This document shows positions 8,910-17,682 of a DNA stretch of 64,000 bases, in pieces. Position 1 is the stretch's first letter; the number at the start of each line of letters is the position of its first letter. The position numbers were made by a program, and so were the translations under genes. The notes below the pieces were generated by a model. It saw nothing but the letters and a program-made list of their open reading frames with translations. It did not search any database and was not told the origin of the DNA. The DNA comes from Mucilaginibacter limnophilus (lineage in GTDB: Bacteria > Bacteroidota > Bacteroidia > Sphingobacteriales > Sphingobacteriaceae), in NCBI RefSeq assembly GCF_004005815.1, contig NZ_SACK01000003.1, forward strand, positions 186,001 through 250,000. The letters are read 5' to 3'.

Positions 8910-10793
8910 ATGCAAGAAAAAGGCACGATTTCGATACACACCGAAAACATTTTTCCAATAATCAAAAAGTTCCTTTACTCTGATAACGAGATATTTTTAC
9001 GCGAGCTGGTTTCAAACGCGGTTGATGCTACGCAGAAAATTAAACGCCTGGCATCGCTTGGACAATACAAAGGCGAACTTGGCGATTTGCGCGTTGAAGT
9101 GGCTTTTGACAAGGAAAAGAAAACCATTACCATCAGCGATAACGGTATTGGTATGACTGCCGATGAGATTAAAAAATACATTAACCAGATAGCTTTCTCG
9201 GGCGCTACTGAGTTTATGGAAAAATTTAAGGAAGCTAAAGATGCCAACGAGATCATCGGTCGTTTTGGCTTGGGCTTCTACTCGGCGTTTATGGTGGCGG
9301 ATAAGGTGGAGATACAAACCCTGTCGTACCAGGAAGGCGCCGAGCCTGCTTACTGGGTTTGCGACGGTAGCACCGAATTTGAGATTGGCGAAGGCGAACT
9401 GGAAGAGCGCGGAACTGAGATCACCCTGCACATTAACAGCGAATCGGAAGAGTTTTTAGATAAGTACAAACTACAAAGCATACTTGATAAATACTGTAAA
9501 TTTTTACCGGTGCCTATTAAATTCGGTACTAACGAGCAGGAAGAAGAAGACGGTGTTGACGAGGAAGGCAAGCCAAAATATAAAACCGTTGAGGTTGACA
9601 ATATCATCAACGAAACTAACCCTATCTGGACAAAACAGCCTAACGAGCTGAAGGATGAGGATTACCTGAGCTTTTACAAAGAGCTTTATCCATATAGTGA
9701 AGACCCGCTTTTCTGGATACACCTGAATGTTGATTATCCATTTAACCTGACAGGTGTATTGTACTTCCCTAAAGTGAAGAATGACTTCGATTTTCAGCGG
9801 AACAAGATAAAGCTATTCTCGCGCCAGGTATTTATTACCGACGAGGTGAAGGACATTGTACCTGAATTTTTGATGCTGCTGCACGGCGTTATCGATTCGC
9901 CGGATATTCCGTTGAACGTATCACGTAGCTTTTTACAGGCCGACAGCAACGTTAAAAAGATAAACAGCTACATCACCAAAAAAGTAGCCGACAAACTTGC
10001 GGAAATATTCAAAGCCGACCGCAAAGGCTATGAAGAGAAATGGGCCGACATTGGTTTATTTGTAAAATACGGCTTTGTGAGCGAAGAGAAATTTTATGAT
10101 AAAGCTAAAGATTTTGTATTGCTGACAAACACCAACAACGAAAACTTTACGCTGAATGAGTATAAAGAGAAAGTTGAGCCTCTTCAAACAGATAAAGACG
10201 GCCAGCTGATTTACCTGTACACCAACGATGCTACCAAACAACACTCGTTTATTGAATCGGCTAATAACAAGGGTTACGATGTATTGTTGATGAATTCGCC
10301 AATCGATAATCACTTTATCGGTCATCTGGAGCAAAAGCTTGAAAAAACTTCGCTTAAACGCGTGGATGCTGATGTAGCTGACAAACTGATTAAGAAAGAT
10401 GACGCCCCTGAGCATGTGTTGACTGAAGAACAGTCGACAAAAGTGAAGGAGATCTTTAATAAAGCAATAAGTAAACCGGCTTACCGCGTTGAGCTGGAAA
10501 GTTTAAGCCCGGAAGAACTGCCTGTAACTGTTACGCAGGACGAGTTTATGCGTCGTATGAAAGACATGGCAGCCATGGGTGGTGGCATGGGCTTTTATGG
10601 CAACATGCCTGACAACTACAAGGTGATAGTAAACGGCAACCACAAACTGGTAAGCCGCATACTTGAAGCTGATACTGAGGAAGCGCAGGCACAACTGGCC
10701 AAACAGGCTTTTGACCTGGCGCTGCTTTCACAAGGCTTATTAACCGGCGCCGACTTGACTGAATTTGTTAAGAGAAGCGTAAGTTTAATATAA
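8910..10793 (+). CDS. htpG: Molecular chaperone HtpG (Hsp90)
   Basis: 627 residues from the ATG at 8910 (MQEKGTISIHTENIF); an upstream alternative start at 8874 is not family-like. The GHKL ATPase domain shows RELVSNAVDAT, DNGIGM, and IGRFGLGFYSAFMV lid motifs. The middle domain has GVLYFP and the catalytic-loop RNKIKLF with SRQVFI. The C-terminal dimerisation domain includes the Met/Gly-rich RRMKDMAAMGGGMGF stretch typical of Bacteroidota. It is an ATP-dependent cytoplasmic chaperone. It is monocistronic, with palindromic elements on both sides and a terminator downstream. Confidence 0.97.
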   Translation: MQEKGTISIHTENIFPIIKKFLYSDNEIFLRELVSNAVDATQKIKRLASLGQYKGELGDLRVEVAFDKEKKTITISDNGIGMTADEIKKYINQIAFSGATEFMEKFKEAKDANEIIGRFGLGFYSAFMVADKVEIQTLSYQEGAEPAYWVCDGSTEFEIGEGELEERGTEITLHINSESEEFLDKYKLQSILDKYCKFLPVPIKFGTNEQEEEDGVDEEGKPKYKTVEVDNIINETNPIWTKQPNELKDEDYLSFYKELYPYSEDPLFWIHLNVDYPFNLTGVLYFPKVKNDFDFQRNKIKLFSRQVFITDEVKDIVPEFLMLLHGVIDSPDIPLNVSRSFLQADSNVKKINSYITKKVADKLAEIFKADRKGYEEKWADIGLFVKYGFVSEEKFYDKAKDFVLLTNTNNENFTLNEYKEKVEPLQTDKDGQLIYLYTNDATKQHSFIESANNKGYDVLLMNSPIDNHFIGHLEQKLEKTSLKRVDADVADKLIKKDDAPEHVLTEEQSTKVKEIFNKAISKPAYRVELESLSPEELPVTVTQDEFMRRMKDMAAMGGGMGFYGNMPDNYKVIVNGNHKLVSRILEADTEEAQAQLAKQAFDLALLSQGLLTGADLTEFVKRSVSLI

Positions 10794-10797
10794 CCAG

Positions 10798-10841
10798 TAA
10801 GTGTAGTGAAGTATTTATTGATAGATACTTCACTACACTTA
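10798..10841. repeat. Long perfect hairpin downstream of htpG
   Basis: Seventeen-base perfect arms (TAAGTGTAGTGAAGTAT and its complement at 10825-10841) flank a ten-base loop. The right arm plus the following AGAATGACGAAG resembles the end of the 8752-8812 element, so this is probably a second copy of a dispersed palindrome family. It begins five bases after the htpG stop. Confidence 0.7.
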
Positions 10842-10860
10842 GAATGACGAAGAAAGTAAG

Positions 10861-10892
10861 TATCCCACACCTTTAGTGTGGGATATTTACTT
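10861..10892. terminator. Intrinsic terminator between htpG and GH92
   Basis: A ten-base stem, TATCCCACAC with GTGTGGGATA, and a five-base loop, followed by a T-rich tail (TTTACTTTAT). It lies between the convergent htpG and GH92 genes and could serve both strands. Confidence 0.75.
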
Positions 10893-10938
10893 TATAAGCA
10901 TCTTATTAAATTGGAGGCTTAGAGTCAGTAATTATTTT

Positions 10939-13230
10939 CTACTTGCTATCAACCACTAACGTATTTCCGGCTTGTGTTAGACCCCACTGTTTATTAGGTT
11001 TCGGACCCATTACCAATACTAACTCTCCTCCTGCTACTAACTGTTCATGCGTAAACCAGGGGCTGTTTAACTGTTGTCCGTTTATGGTAGCGCTTTGAAT
11101 GTATTTGTTTATAACCGAGCAATTTTTGGCGATCAGCTTAAACTGCTTGCCGTTAGGTAAATTGATCAAAATATTCTCAAACACAGGGCTGCCTATATTA
11201 TAAACAGGTACACCGGGTGTAACCGGGTAGAAACCCATTGATGAAAATACTACAAAGGCTGTCATGCCCCCGCCGTCCTCATCGCCCGGAATACCAAATA
11301 CATTGTCCTTGTACCAGGTGTCCAGTAAAAAGCGGATACGTTTCTGCGTTTTCCACGGCGCGCCTACATAATTGTATAGATAGGGAATATGAAAACTTGG
11401 TTCGTTACCCATTGAATACTGCCCTACTATACCCGTAAAATCCGGAAACTTCGCCCAGGTTTCATGCTTACTGCGCTCAAGGCTTTCGCGAAAAAGCTGG
11501 TCTAAACGCGCTTGAAACTTATCAGCGCCACCCATCAAATCTATCAAACCGGGTATGTTTTGCTGCACCTGCCACATGTATGTCCAGCCGTTGTTTTCGT
11601 CATAGTAATCACGGCCACCCATACCGCCGTCAAACTTAGGGTCAATATCTATCCAATTACCTTTGGCGTCCTTCGGCATAAACAGCATCTCCTTGTCGCT
11701 CCAAAGATTTTTATAGTTGAATGAGCGTTTCAGAAAATGTTCATAATCGGTCGTCTTACCTAACTTTTTTGCTATTTGTGCAAGCGCCCAGTCATCATAA
11801 CTTGTGCCCAGGGTAACCGCTACGGCCTGTCTTTTTTCAAAGCTTTGTACATTGGTATCGGTCTCTTGCTCATCGGGATGCAATGCCGGGTAATATCCAT
11901 TTTTATAATAAAAATCTTCCAGAGGGCCTTTTGGGCCGTTACGCCACGGCAGCATTGTAGCCTGTGTTGCATTTTTACGCATGCCCTCATACGCTTTGTT
12001 AATATCAAAGCCCTTTAAACCTTTGCTTAACGCATCAGCAAATACAACTGTCGAGTGAAACCCATTCATACAGGCATGGTCGCCAAACAAAACAGGAAAC
12101 GTCGGCATCCAGCCGCTCTGCTGGTACATATCAACAAAAGAGTTCAAAATATCGCCTTCCTGCTCAGGGCTCAAAATCGTGCGCAACGGATGGTGCGCCA
12201 GATAGGTGTCCCACATCCAATCGTCAACATAAAAAGGGCGGTTGCTTTGATGGATCTTTTTATCATAACCGCTATAATATTTACCACCTTCGTTGATGTT
12301 AACAGGACGTTCGTAACAGCGATATAAGGCTGAATAAAAACTTCGTTTTTGAGCTTCGGTACCACCGGTTACATTTATTTGCCCCATTACTTTGGCCCAG
12401 GCTTCTTCACCCGATGCTTTTAAGGCAGCGAAAGTGGTACCGGCCAACTCTTCGGCATAATTCTTTTTAGCTTGTTCGGCGCTTATAAATGATACAGCAT
12501 AGCGTAAGCTGATTGTCTTTTCTTCATTACCGGCAAAATTCAACCATGCCTTCGCCGGATTTCCTGTTACTTCAGTTGTAGTAGATATTTTATTATTAGT
12601 GACACTACCAAACTTTGCTTTCTCGCTTAACACAGCATACACGTACACTTTTATATCGTCGTGGTACGTTTCCATGCCTGTAAGTTCGGTACCTGATGTT
12701 AGTTTCCATTGTGCCGCGCCGTCGTTATATCCGCTTAACAAAATGCTCTTTTCACTATTAGCCGGAAACCTGAACTGGTATATCCCAACCCTCTTGCCGG
12801 GCACGTATTCAACCGTTACGTCATCATCAATAAGATACGTTGAATAATACCATGGTCGTAATACTTCCAGATCGTGATCATAGGTCATACGTGAATTAAA
12901 TCCGCTTTCAGTTATACTTTTAACAGATGGTTTTATAGAGAAAACCTGCCCAAGCCTGTGAGAGACTATCAATAGCGGAAAACTGGATATCTGATCGTCA
13001 ATGTAATCTTTACGGATAGGAAACATCCGCATTATTTGGTTGGGAAGCTGCACTGTCGGCCGCGTTGGTTCCAGCAGATGGCCAACGTTACCTATCGACG
13101 GATCAACATACTTTAAGTTACCGGTACCGGAATTGTTTTGCGCCATAGCAGGCACACTTAGTGCAGTAAACAGCAAGCTGCTCAAACAATAGTTTTTTAC
13201 TCTTTTTTTTAGGAATGTAATGGTGTACAT
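10939..13230 (-). CDS. GH92 family alpha-mannosidase, divergent paralogue
   Basis: 763 residues with a Sec signal (ending VPAMAQ). N-terminal beta-sandwich (VDPSIGNVGHL; canonical DPMIG form) and C-terminal (alpha/alpha)6 barrel. GH92 enzymes are calcium-dependent exo-alpha-mannosidases of the periplasm or cell surface. The DENNGWTYMW block keeps the expected acid Glu. The otherwise conserved GNEDCGQ loop reads GDEDGGG at about residues 649-655, unlike its neighbour at 20262, so specificity may differ. It is the last gene of the minus-strand block of locus 1, after a 262-base gap. Confidence 0.9.
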   Translation of the reverse strand: MYTITFLKKRVKNYCLSSLLFTALSVPAMAQNNSGTGNLKYVDPSIGNVGHLLEPTRPTVQLPNQIMRMFPIRKDYIDDQISSFPLLIVSHRLGQVFSIKPSVKSITESGFNSRMTYDHDLEVLRPWYYSTYLIDDDVTVEYVPGKRVGIYQFRFPANSEKSILLSGYNDGAAQWKLTSGTELTGMETYHDDIKVYVYAVLSEKAKFGSVTNNKISTTTEVTGNPAKAWLNFAGNEEKTISLRYAVSFISAEQAKKNYAEELAGTTFAALKASGEEAWAKVMGQINVTGGTEAQKRSFYSALYRCYERPVNINEGGKYYSGYDKKIHQSNRPFYVDDWMWDTYLAHHPLRTILSPEQEGDILNSFVDMYQQSGWMPTFPVLFGDHACMNGFHSTVVFADALSKGLKGFDINKAYEGMRKNATQATMLPWRNGPKGPLEDFYYKNGYYPALHPDEQETDTNVQSFEKRQAVAVTLGTSYDDWALAQIAKKLGKTTDYEHFLKRSFNYKNLWSDKEMLFMPKDAKGNWIDIDPKFDGGMGGRDYYDENNGWTYMWQVQQNIPGLIDLMGGADKFQARLDQLFRESLERSKHETWAKFPDFTGIVGQYSMGNEPSFHIPYLYNYVGAPWKTQKRIRFLLDTWYKDNVFGIPGDEDGGGMTAFVVFSSMGFYPVTPGVPVYNIGSPVFENILINLPNGKQFKLIAKNCSVINKYIQSATINGQQLNSPWFTHEQLVAGGELVLVMGPKPNKQWGLTQAGNTLVVDSK

Positions 13231-13285
13231 GTTTGATATATTAGATACTTTTTTTGAGGGTGTACCGCTACATCAACCGCATTTC

Positions 13286-13316
13286 AGGCACAGATTTTAG
13301 CAATAAACCTGTGCCT
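13286..13316. promoter_or_regulatory. Inverted repeat upstream of GH92 (possible operator)
   Basis: AGGCACAG and CTGTGCCT form a perfect eight-base inverted repeat with a 15-base spacer, 56 bases upstream of the GH92 start. It could be a regulator site or a weak mRNA hairpin. I saw no second copy upstream of the other genes of this locus. Confidence 0.3.
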
Positions 13317-13443
13317 AAGTACATCTTAAGCATTAAAAAAAACTTAAATTTATATTAGAAAAGCAGCCTGCTGATATTTAATCTACACAATATTTATTGG
13401 CTTGATAATGTGCTATAGGTTTGTTACAAATAACGGATAGTAA

Positions 13444-13480
13444 CATTCAAAAGGGGCCGTTAAGCGGTCCCTTTTGAATG
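13444..13480 (-). terminator. Hairpin terminator after the GH71/99-like gene
   Basis: A 16-base stem (CATTCAAAAGGGGCCG pairing with CGGTCCCTTTTGAATG, one G-T pair) with a five-base loop, just past the stop of the minus-strand GH71/99-like gene. The T run is part of the stem. It probably separates that gene from the downstream GH92. Confidence 0.7.
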
Positions 13481-13492
13481 CAGTGACATTAG

Positions 13493-14758
13493 CTATTCGA
13501 TGTGCGGTGTAGGGTGGCTTGCCGAATAAGGTAATTGTCCTTTTATCATTTTACCCCCATCGCTAACCAGGCGCAGGTAAAAGTCTGACGATACGGCCAC
13601 GCCATCGGCATCCAGTGTTAAAAACCATTTACCAGCAGGTATTTGTGATGTATTCTCGGCAGTTTTGAATATTTGGGTCGCCTCGTTTACCTCATCAAAC
13701 ATGGCTACATATACACTGCGCACACCTGAGTTTTTAAATACTGCGAATTGCGACCATAAAAAATCACCATGCCGGCGGGGAAACTGATTTTTAGGTGAGG
13801 CATCTCCATTTGTATTATGAAACGAGGTGCCGGGATACGCGCAGGGTTGATAGTCGATACCATTGGCCTTACAAAAATCTCGGTCGCCATTTACCCACGA
13901 GCCATAGTTGCCATCAACCACACGGCCCACTGCCCAGCCTGATATCATATTAAAAGCTTTGTAAGTATTAATAAAATTTGGTTGAGAGTCGCCGGTGCCG
14001 GTGCGCCATTGGCCGGCTACCGAACCTATTACATAACAGCCTTTAGCCTTGAACCAGTTAATCAGATCCAAAGCTTCGGCAGCATTGCCCGGGTGATGTG
14101 CATAACCCAGGCCATAAATTGACACGACAGGCTTACCATTTTGCTTGGCATATTGCGGCGATGATAGCAAATCCAGACTGCCGGTAATAGTGTTTTCCCA
14201 GTCGGCTTTCATGACTTCAAGATTTTTCCAGCCTGATGCATCATACATTATATAAAACTTAACCCCATTGGCTTCGGCCGCGTTTTTCACCTTGGTAGCC
14301 ATGCCGTCTCTGAAAGCTTTTATATCGCTGCCGGGCGTTATTTCGTTACAAAACCTTTGCAATGCGGCACAGTCAATATTGTACTGTTTCATCCATTCAA
14401 AGTGCTTATTGACGGTTGATGCGTCCCATGAGGAAAACATCTTTGCCGGCTGGCCATTCTCTAAGTCGGGCAATGTGGTTTGGTAGGTGGTGGCATATTC
14501 ACTTACATCGGGCCAACTTTCAATATTTTGGTGCCCCCAGTTGTTTTGCGGCGAACCATCGCCCGCTGCGGTGAACCACCCCTGATAGCCCACTGTTATT
14601 TTCCCCACAACATCGCCTACCGGTGATTCTTCCGGAGTTTCGGGAACGACAACTACCGGGTCATCATCATCTTTCGGAGGTTTAGGATTGCTCTTTTTTG
14701 AACAAGCTGTAAAAACAATTAGCAACAAAATGCCATACAAAATACTTAGTCTTCTCAT
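13493..14758 (-). CDS. GH71/GH99-like lipoprotein
   Basis: 421 residues from the ATG at 14758, which gives a lipoprotein signal (MRRLSILYGILLLIVFTAC). A Pro/Asp-rich linker follows. The domain starts VGKITVGYQGWFTAAGDGS and includes YNIDCAALQRF, KFYIMYDASGW and the FDEVNEAT segment, typical of the glycoside hydrolase 71/99-like family. Relatives include endo-alpha-mannosidases, which fits two GH92 exo-mannosidases in the same locus. The exact activity is inference. Probably surface-exposed. Confidence 0.83.
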   Translation of the reverse strand: MRRLSILYGILLLIVFTACSKKSNPKPPKDDDDPVVVVPETPEESPVGDVVGKITVGYQGWFTAAGDGSPQNNWGHQNIESWPDVSEYATTYQTTLPDLENGQPAKMFSSWDASTVNKHFEWMKQYNIDCAALQRFCNEITPGSDIKAFRDGMATKVKNAAEANGVKFYIMYDASGWKNLEVMKADWENTITGSLDLLSSPQYAKQNGKPVVSIYGLGYAHHPGNAAEALDLINWFKAKGCYVIGSVAGQWRTGTGDSQPNFINTYKAFNMISGWAVGRVVDGNYGSWVNGDRDFCKANGIDYQPCAYPGTSFHNTNGDASPKNQFPRRHGDFLWSQFAVFKNSGVRSVYVAMFDEVNEATQIFKTAENTSQIPAGKWFLTLDADGVAVSSDFYLRLVSDGGKMIKGQLPYSASHPTPHIE

Positions 14759-14899
14759 TTGCTGATGCTTTGATTTATAAATTGATTGAGCAGCAAATAA
14801 CAAGCATGGCATTAGCTATGCATTAGTTACTAATTAATACGGCGCTCAAAGTTTAAGCGCCGTATCAATTAATAAAGAAATTGCAGGTAGCAAGGCTTT

Positions 14900-17500
14900 T
14901 TAGATAACGACGTTACCTTTTTCCAGTACCGAATGGAAATCTTTATCGAAGCTGTTTCCATACATGTTTTTGTACGCCTTGGTAAACACTTCAAATGTGC
15001 TTTTAGCAAGCGAATGTTTGCCCAGCGTAACAAACGAGCGGCATTTTAATATCATGGCCTCTTCGTTAACCGGGTCGATATTTAATATATAGCTTGCTAT
15101 TTTAATCAAGAACTCCGGATCGTTATGATGTTCAGGCATTTGCAGGAAATGCAGATAAGTATTAATGATATCATTTGATATTTCAGACTTGAAGATATCC
15201 AGCCACTCATACTCGCTGGTTGATAAGAAACTGCCCCGTTGTACAATACTCGACAGGTGCTGTATCTGATTATCATCAATGCGTTTACGGTTATTTATTA
15301 TGTTCAGATAGCTATGATAATCCACATAGAAATGATGGTAGTCTATCTCGATCATCCAGTATCCCGAATCTTTTGAAAGTTTGCAGTGTTCAAGTTTCTC
15401 TAATAGCGATTTCAATTTCACTATAGCTACCGACCGGTTGTTACGGGCGCTTTTTTCAGATTTATCGAACCAAAACATTTCGTTCAACTTATCAGAACTT
15501 ACCCCCCTACCCAACTTAACTGAATGTAATAACAACAACAGGAACAACTCTTTTATAAGCGGTGTAAAAAGCTTTGTAATGCTGTTGCCTTCAGAATCAA
15601 ACACCTGCAGATCACCAAACAACAATATAGCATTTTTAAACTGCGGAGTTGCTGCCGACTTGGTTTCACTGTGTTCCGCCAGTTCCATCTCGTTCAACTG
15701 CAGATCACTATCAACAGAAACAGATTCGCCTGAATTGTAAGCTGATGGAGTAAGTAAAGCTTTTTGTTTCGCTTTCTTACGCTGATGATACACCAATACT
15801 GCCACACCCGCAAGTAAACAAAGCGCGGCAAGTGCAATGTACCAGGTATTTTTATTGGAATTGGCCAATAGCTTATCAGACCCGAAGTAAGGCGGGCCAA
15901 GCAACGTAAACATGCGAACCACAGTTTTATTGTCGTCACCTCTTAATAAGGTAACTGCGATAAATTTGTTACTCTTTTTACAGTAGTACAAGTCGGCAAA
16001 TGAGTGCACGTCATGAAACGCATATGGTATAGCGCTGCCCAGCACCTGGTATGATGGATCTTTTAACGAACCCCGTATTAATTGTAATGTTGAGTTGTAC
16101 TTGTTCCGCGGAAATATTAGCCCATAGTAAACATTGTGCTTACCATCAATTACCAAAGAATTGGCAAGCGCGAAATCCTCACTTTTAATCTTGAGCTCAA
16201 ACAGTTTCCTAAAGGTTTGATCCTTCACAGTAAACCGCATCATGTCATACAAATTCCTCGGATTAAGTATTTGCTCACCGCTGGTACTGCCATATCCACC
16301 CAATATATAAGCCGTATCACCGTTTGCCGTGGCTCCTAATCCTGCAAGGTAGCGTGGCGTAAAAAAGTCGCCTTTGTATTTTATGCTATCCCATGTATTT
16401 GTATTGAAGGTATATTTCTTTACCTCGTTTTTATATAAAAGATAGCCATACCCGCCAAAAATGTATAACGATGAATCATTTTTACAAAACATCTTGTTTG
16501 AGTGCCAGTAACCGGTAACATCCCCTGTCGGGAAATTTTTGCTCCAGCTACCGTTATCAAAATTATATTTAGCAACAGCTTCACGACCCATAAAATAGTT
16601 GTACAGGCTATTATCAAGCTCGTTGTAAAATGAGCGGTTACCCTGATTAAGGTTCATTGCCACCCTGGTTTGATTTTTTGACCAGGAGGATTTTCCTACC
16701 GAATAGGTGTAAACCGTATCGGCGGCTACTATGTATATTTGCTCTTTTTTATTGTTAAACGCTACGCTGGCTATGCCATTAACTGTAAGCGGGGCTGTAC
16801 TGTTCCAGTTTGAATGAAGGGCCGTTTGCCATTGAGGATTACTAACCGCCGACTTTTTATTTTTAATAATATCAAACGCATAGTTGCCGCTTACTTCGTT
16901 CAAAGGCCAGTTATATTCGATGCTTCCTTTGTCATAAACAACCACATTCCTGATCTTCATCGGAGGGATATCAGTGGTTTCAAAACGCTCGCATTTATTA
17001 GCGCCAAAAACAATTTTATAACATCCGTTTTTCTTGATTGCTATATTTTTTTGCGTGTAGGTTTTATTATTGCTGATAACGCTAAGCGATTGTTTCTCAA
17101 CATCAAACCTTACACGAATTTTATTCCATTTGTTATACAGATTTGTGCGTGGTATGTTATAGTTAACACCTGAAAGCGAGTCGCCGACAATAACATTGAA
17201 GTGGTCTTTAGCTGTGTTATAAACCAGGTCGTAATTATTTTTATCGTTTTCAATAATGCGCAGTATGTAGCCGAAATAGACATTACGGTGCGGTACAAAA
17301 GAAAGCTCAAAAGAAATATCAAAGTTTCCTGAAAAGCACAGATCTTTTTCAGATGTCAGATCGAGTGTGGTACGTTTATCCTGATGCGCCTCATGGCTTG
17401 CAAAACCTAAACCATAGTTTTGGGCATAACTGTTTAAATTACAAAATACAGTAAGTAAGCAAATAACAATACTATTTAATGTAAAGTAAAATCTCATCAT
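14900..17500 (-). CDS. Membrane-spanning kelch/SARP-type transcriptional regulator
   Basis: 866 residues. Order: signal peptide (1-26); concanavalin/LamG-like sensor region (about 30-220); kelch-type beta-propeller with repeated GG(Y) turns such as YIFGGYGYLLY and YILGGYGST (about 240-530); one membrane helix (about 552-572) followed by basic HQRKKAK; then a cytoplasmic part from about 621. The last 246 residues look like a SARP/OmpR-type winged helix (LFGDLQVFDSEG, SSDKLNEMFWFDKSEKSARNNRSVAIVKLKSLLE) followed by a helical BTAD-like region. No kinase, phosphoacceptor or AraC domain is present. I infer a one-component glycan-sensing activator for locus 1. Confidence 0.75.
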   Translation of the reverse strand: MMRFYFTLNSIVICLLTVFCNLNSYAQNYGLGFASHEAHQDKRTTLDLTSEKDLCFSGNFDISFELSFVPHRNVYFGYILRIIENDKNNYDLVYNTAKDHFNVIVGDSLSGVNYNIPRTNLYNKWNKIRVRFDVEKQSLSVISNNKTYTQKNIAIKKNGCYKIVFGANKCERFETTDIPPMKIRNVVVYDKGSIEYNWPLNEVSGNYAFDIIKNKKSAVSNPQWQTALHSNWNSTAPLTVNGIASVAFNNKKEQIYIVAADTVYTYSVGKSSWSKNQTRVAMNLNQGNRSFYNELDNSLYNYFMGREAVAKYNFDNGSWSKNFPTGDVTGYWHSNKMFCKNDSSLYIFGGYGYLLYKNEVKKYTFNTNTWDSIKYKGDFFTPRYLAGLGATANGDTAYILGGYGSTSGEQILNPRNLYDMMRFTVKDQTFRKLFELKIKSEDFALANSLVIDGKHNVYYGLIFPRNKYNSTLQLIRGSLKDPSYQVLGSAIPYAFHDVHSFADLYYCKKSNKFIAVTLLRGDDNKTVVRMFTLLGPPYFGSDKLLANSNKNTWYIALAALCLLAGVAVLVYHQRKKAKQKALLTPSAYNSGESVSVDSDLQLNEMELAEHSETKSAATPQFKNAILLFGDLQVFDSEGNSITKLFTPLIKELFLLLLLHSVKLGRGVSSDKLNEMFWFDKSEKSARNNRSVAIVKLKSLLEKLEHCKLSKDSGYWMIEIDYHHFYVDYHSYLNIINNRKRIDDNQIQHLSSIVQRGSFLSTSEYEWLDIFKSEISNDIINTYLHFLQMPEHHNDPEFLIKIASYILNIDPVNEEAMILKCRSFVTLGKHSLAKSTFEVFTKAYKNMYGNSFDKDFHSVLEKGNVVI

Positions 17501-17682
17501 AAAAACGCCTTGTTAGCAGGTTATCAATAAATTGATCAGGATTAATTGGCGCCAATACTGGCTTTAGGTTATAATCTCTATCAAATTTAACTGTTATTTT
17601 ACAAATCCATACTATCTCTTTAATTAAAATTAGCGTTACCACCAGCTTATTAACAATACCATTTGCGGAATACAATTCGAGA

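Noticed and set aside
8707..13490. Identical 14-base words (AATGCAGTGACATT) at 8707-8720 and 13477-13490
   Set aside because: A 14-base match is expected by chance several times in a window this long, and the flanks do not match.
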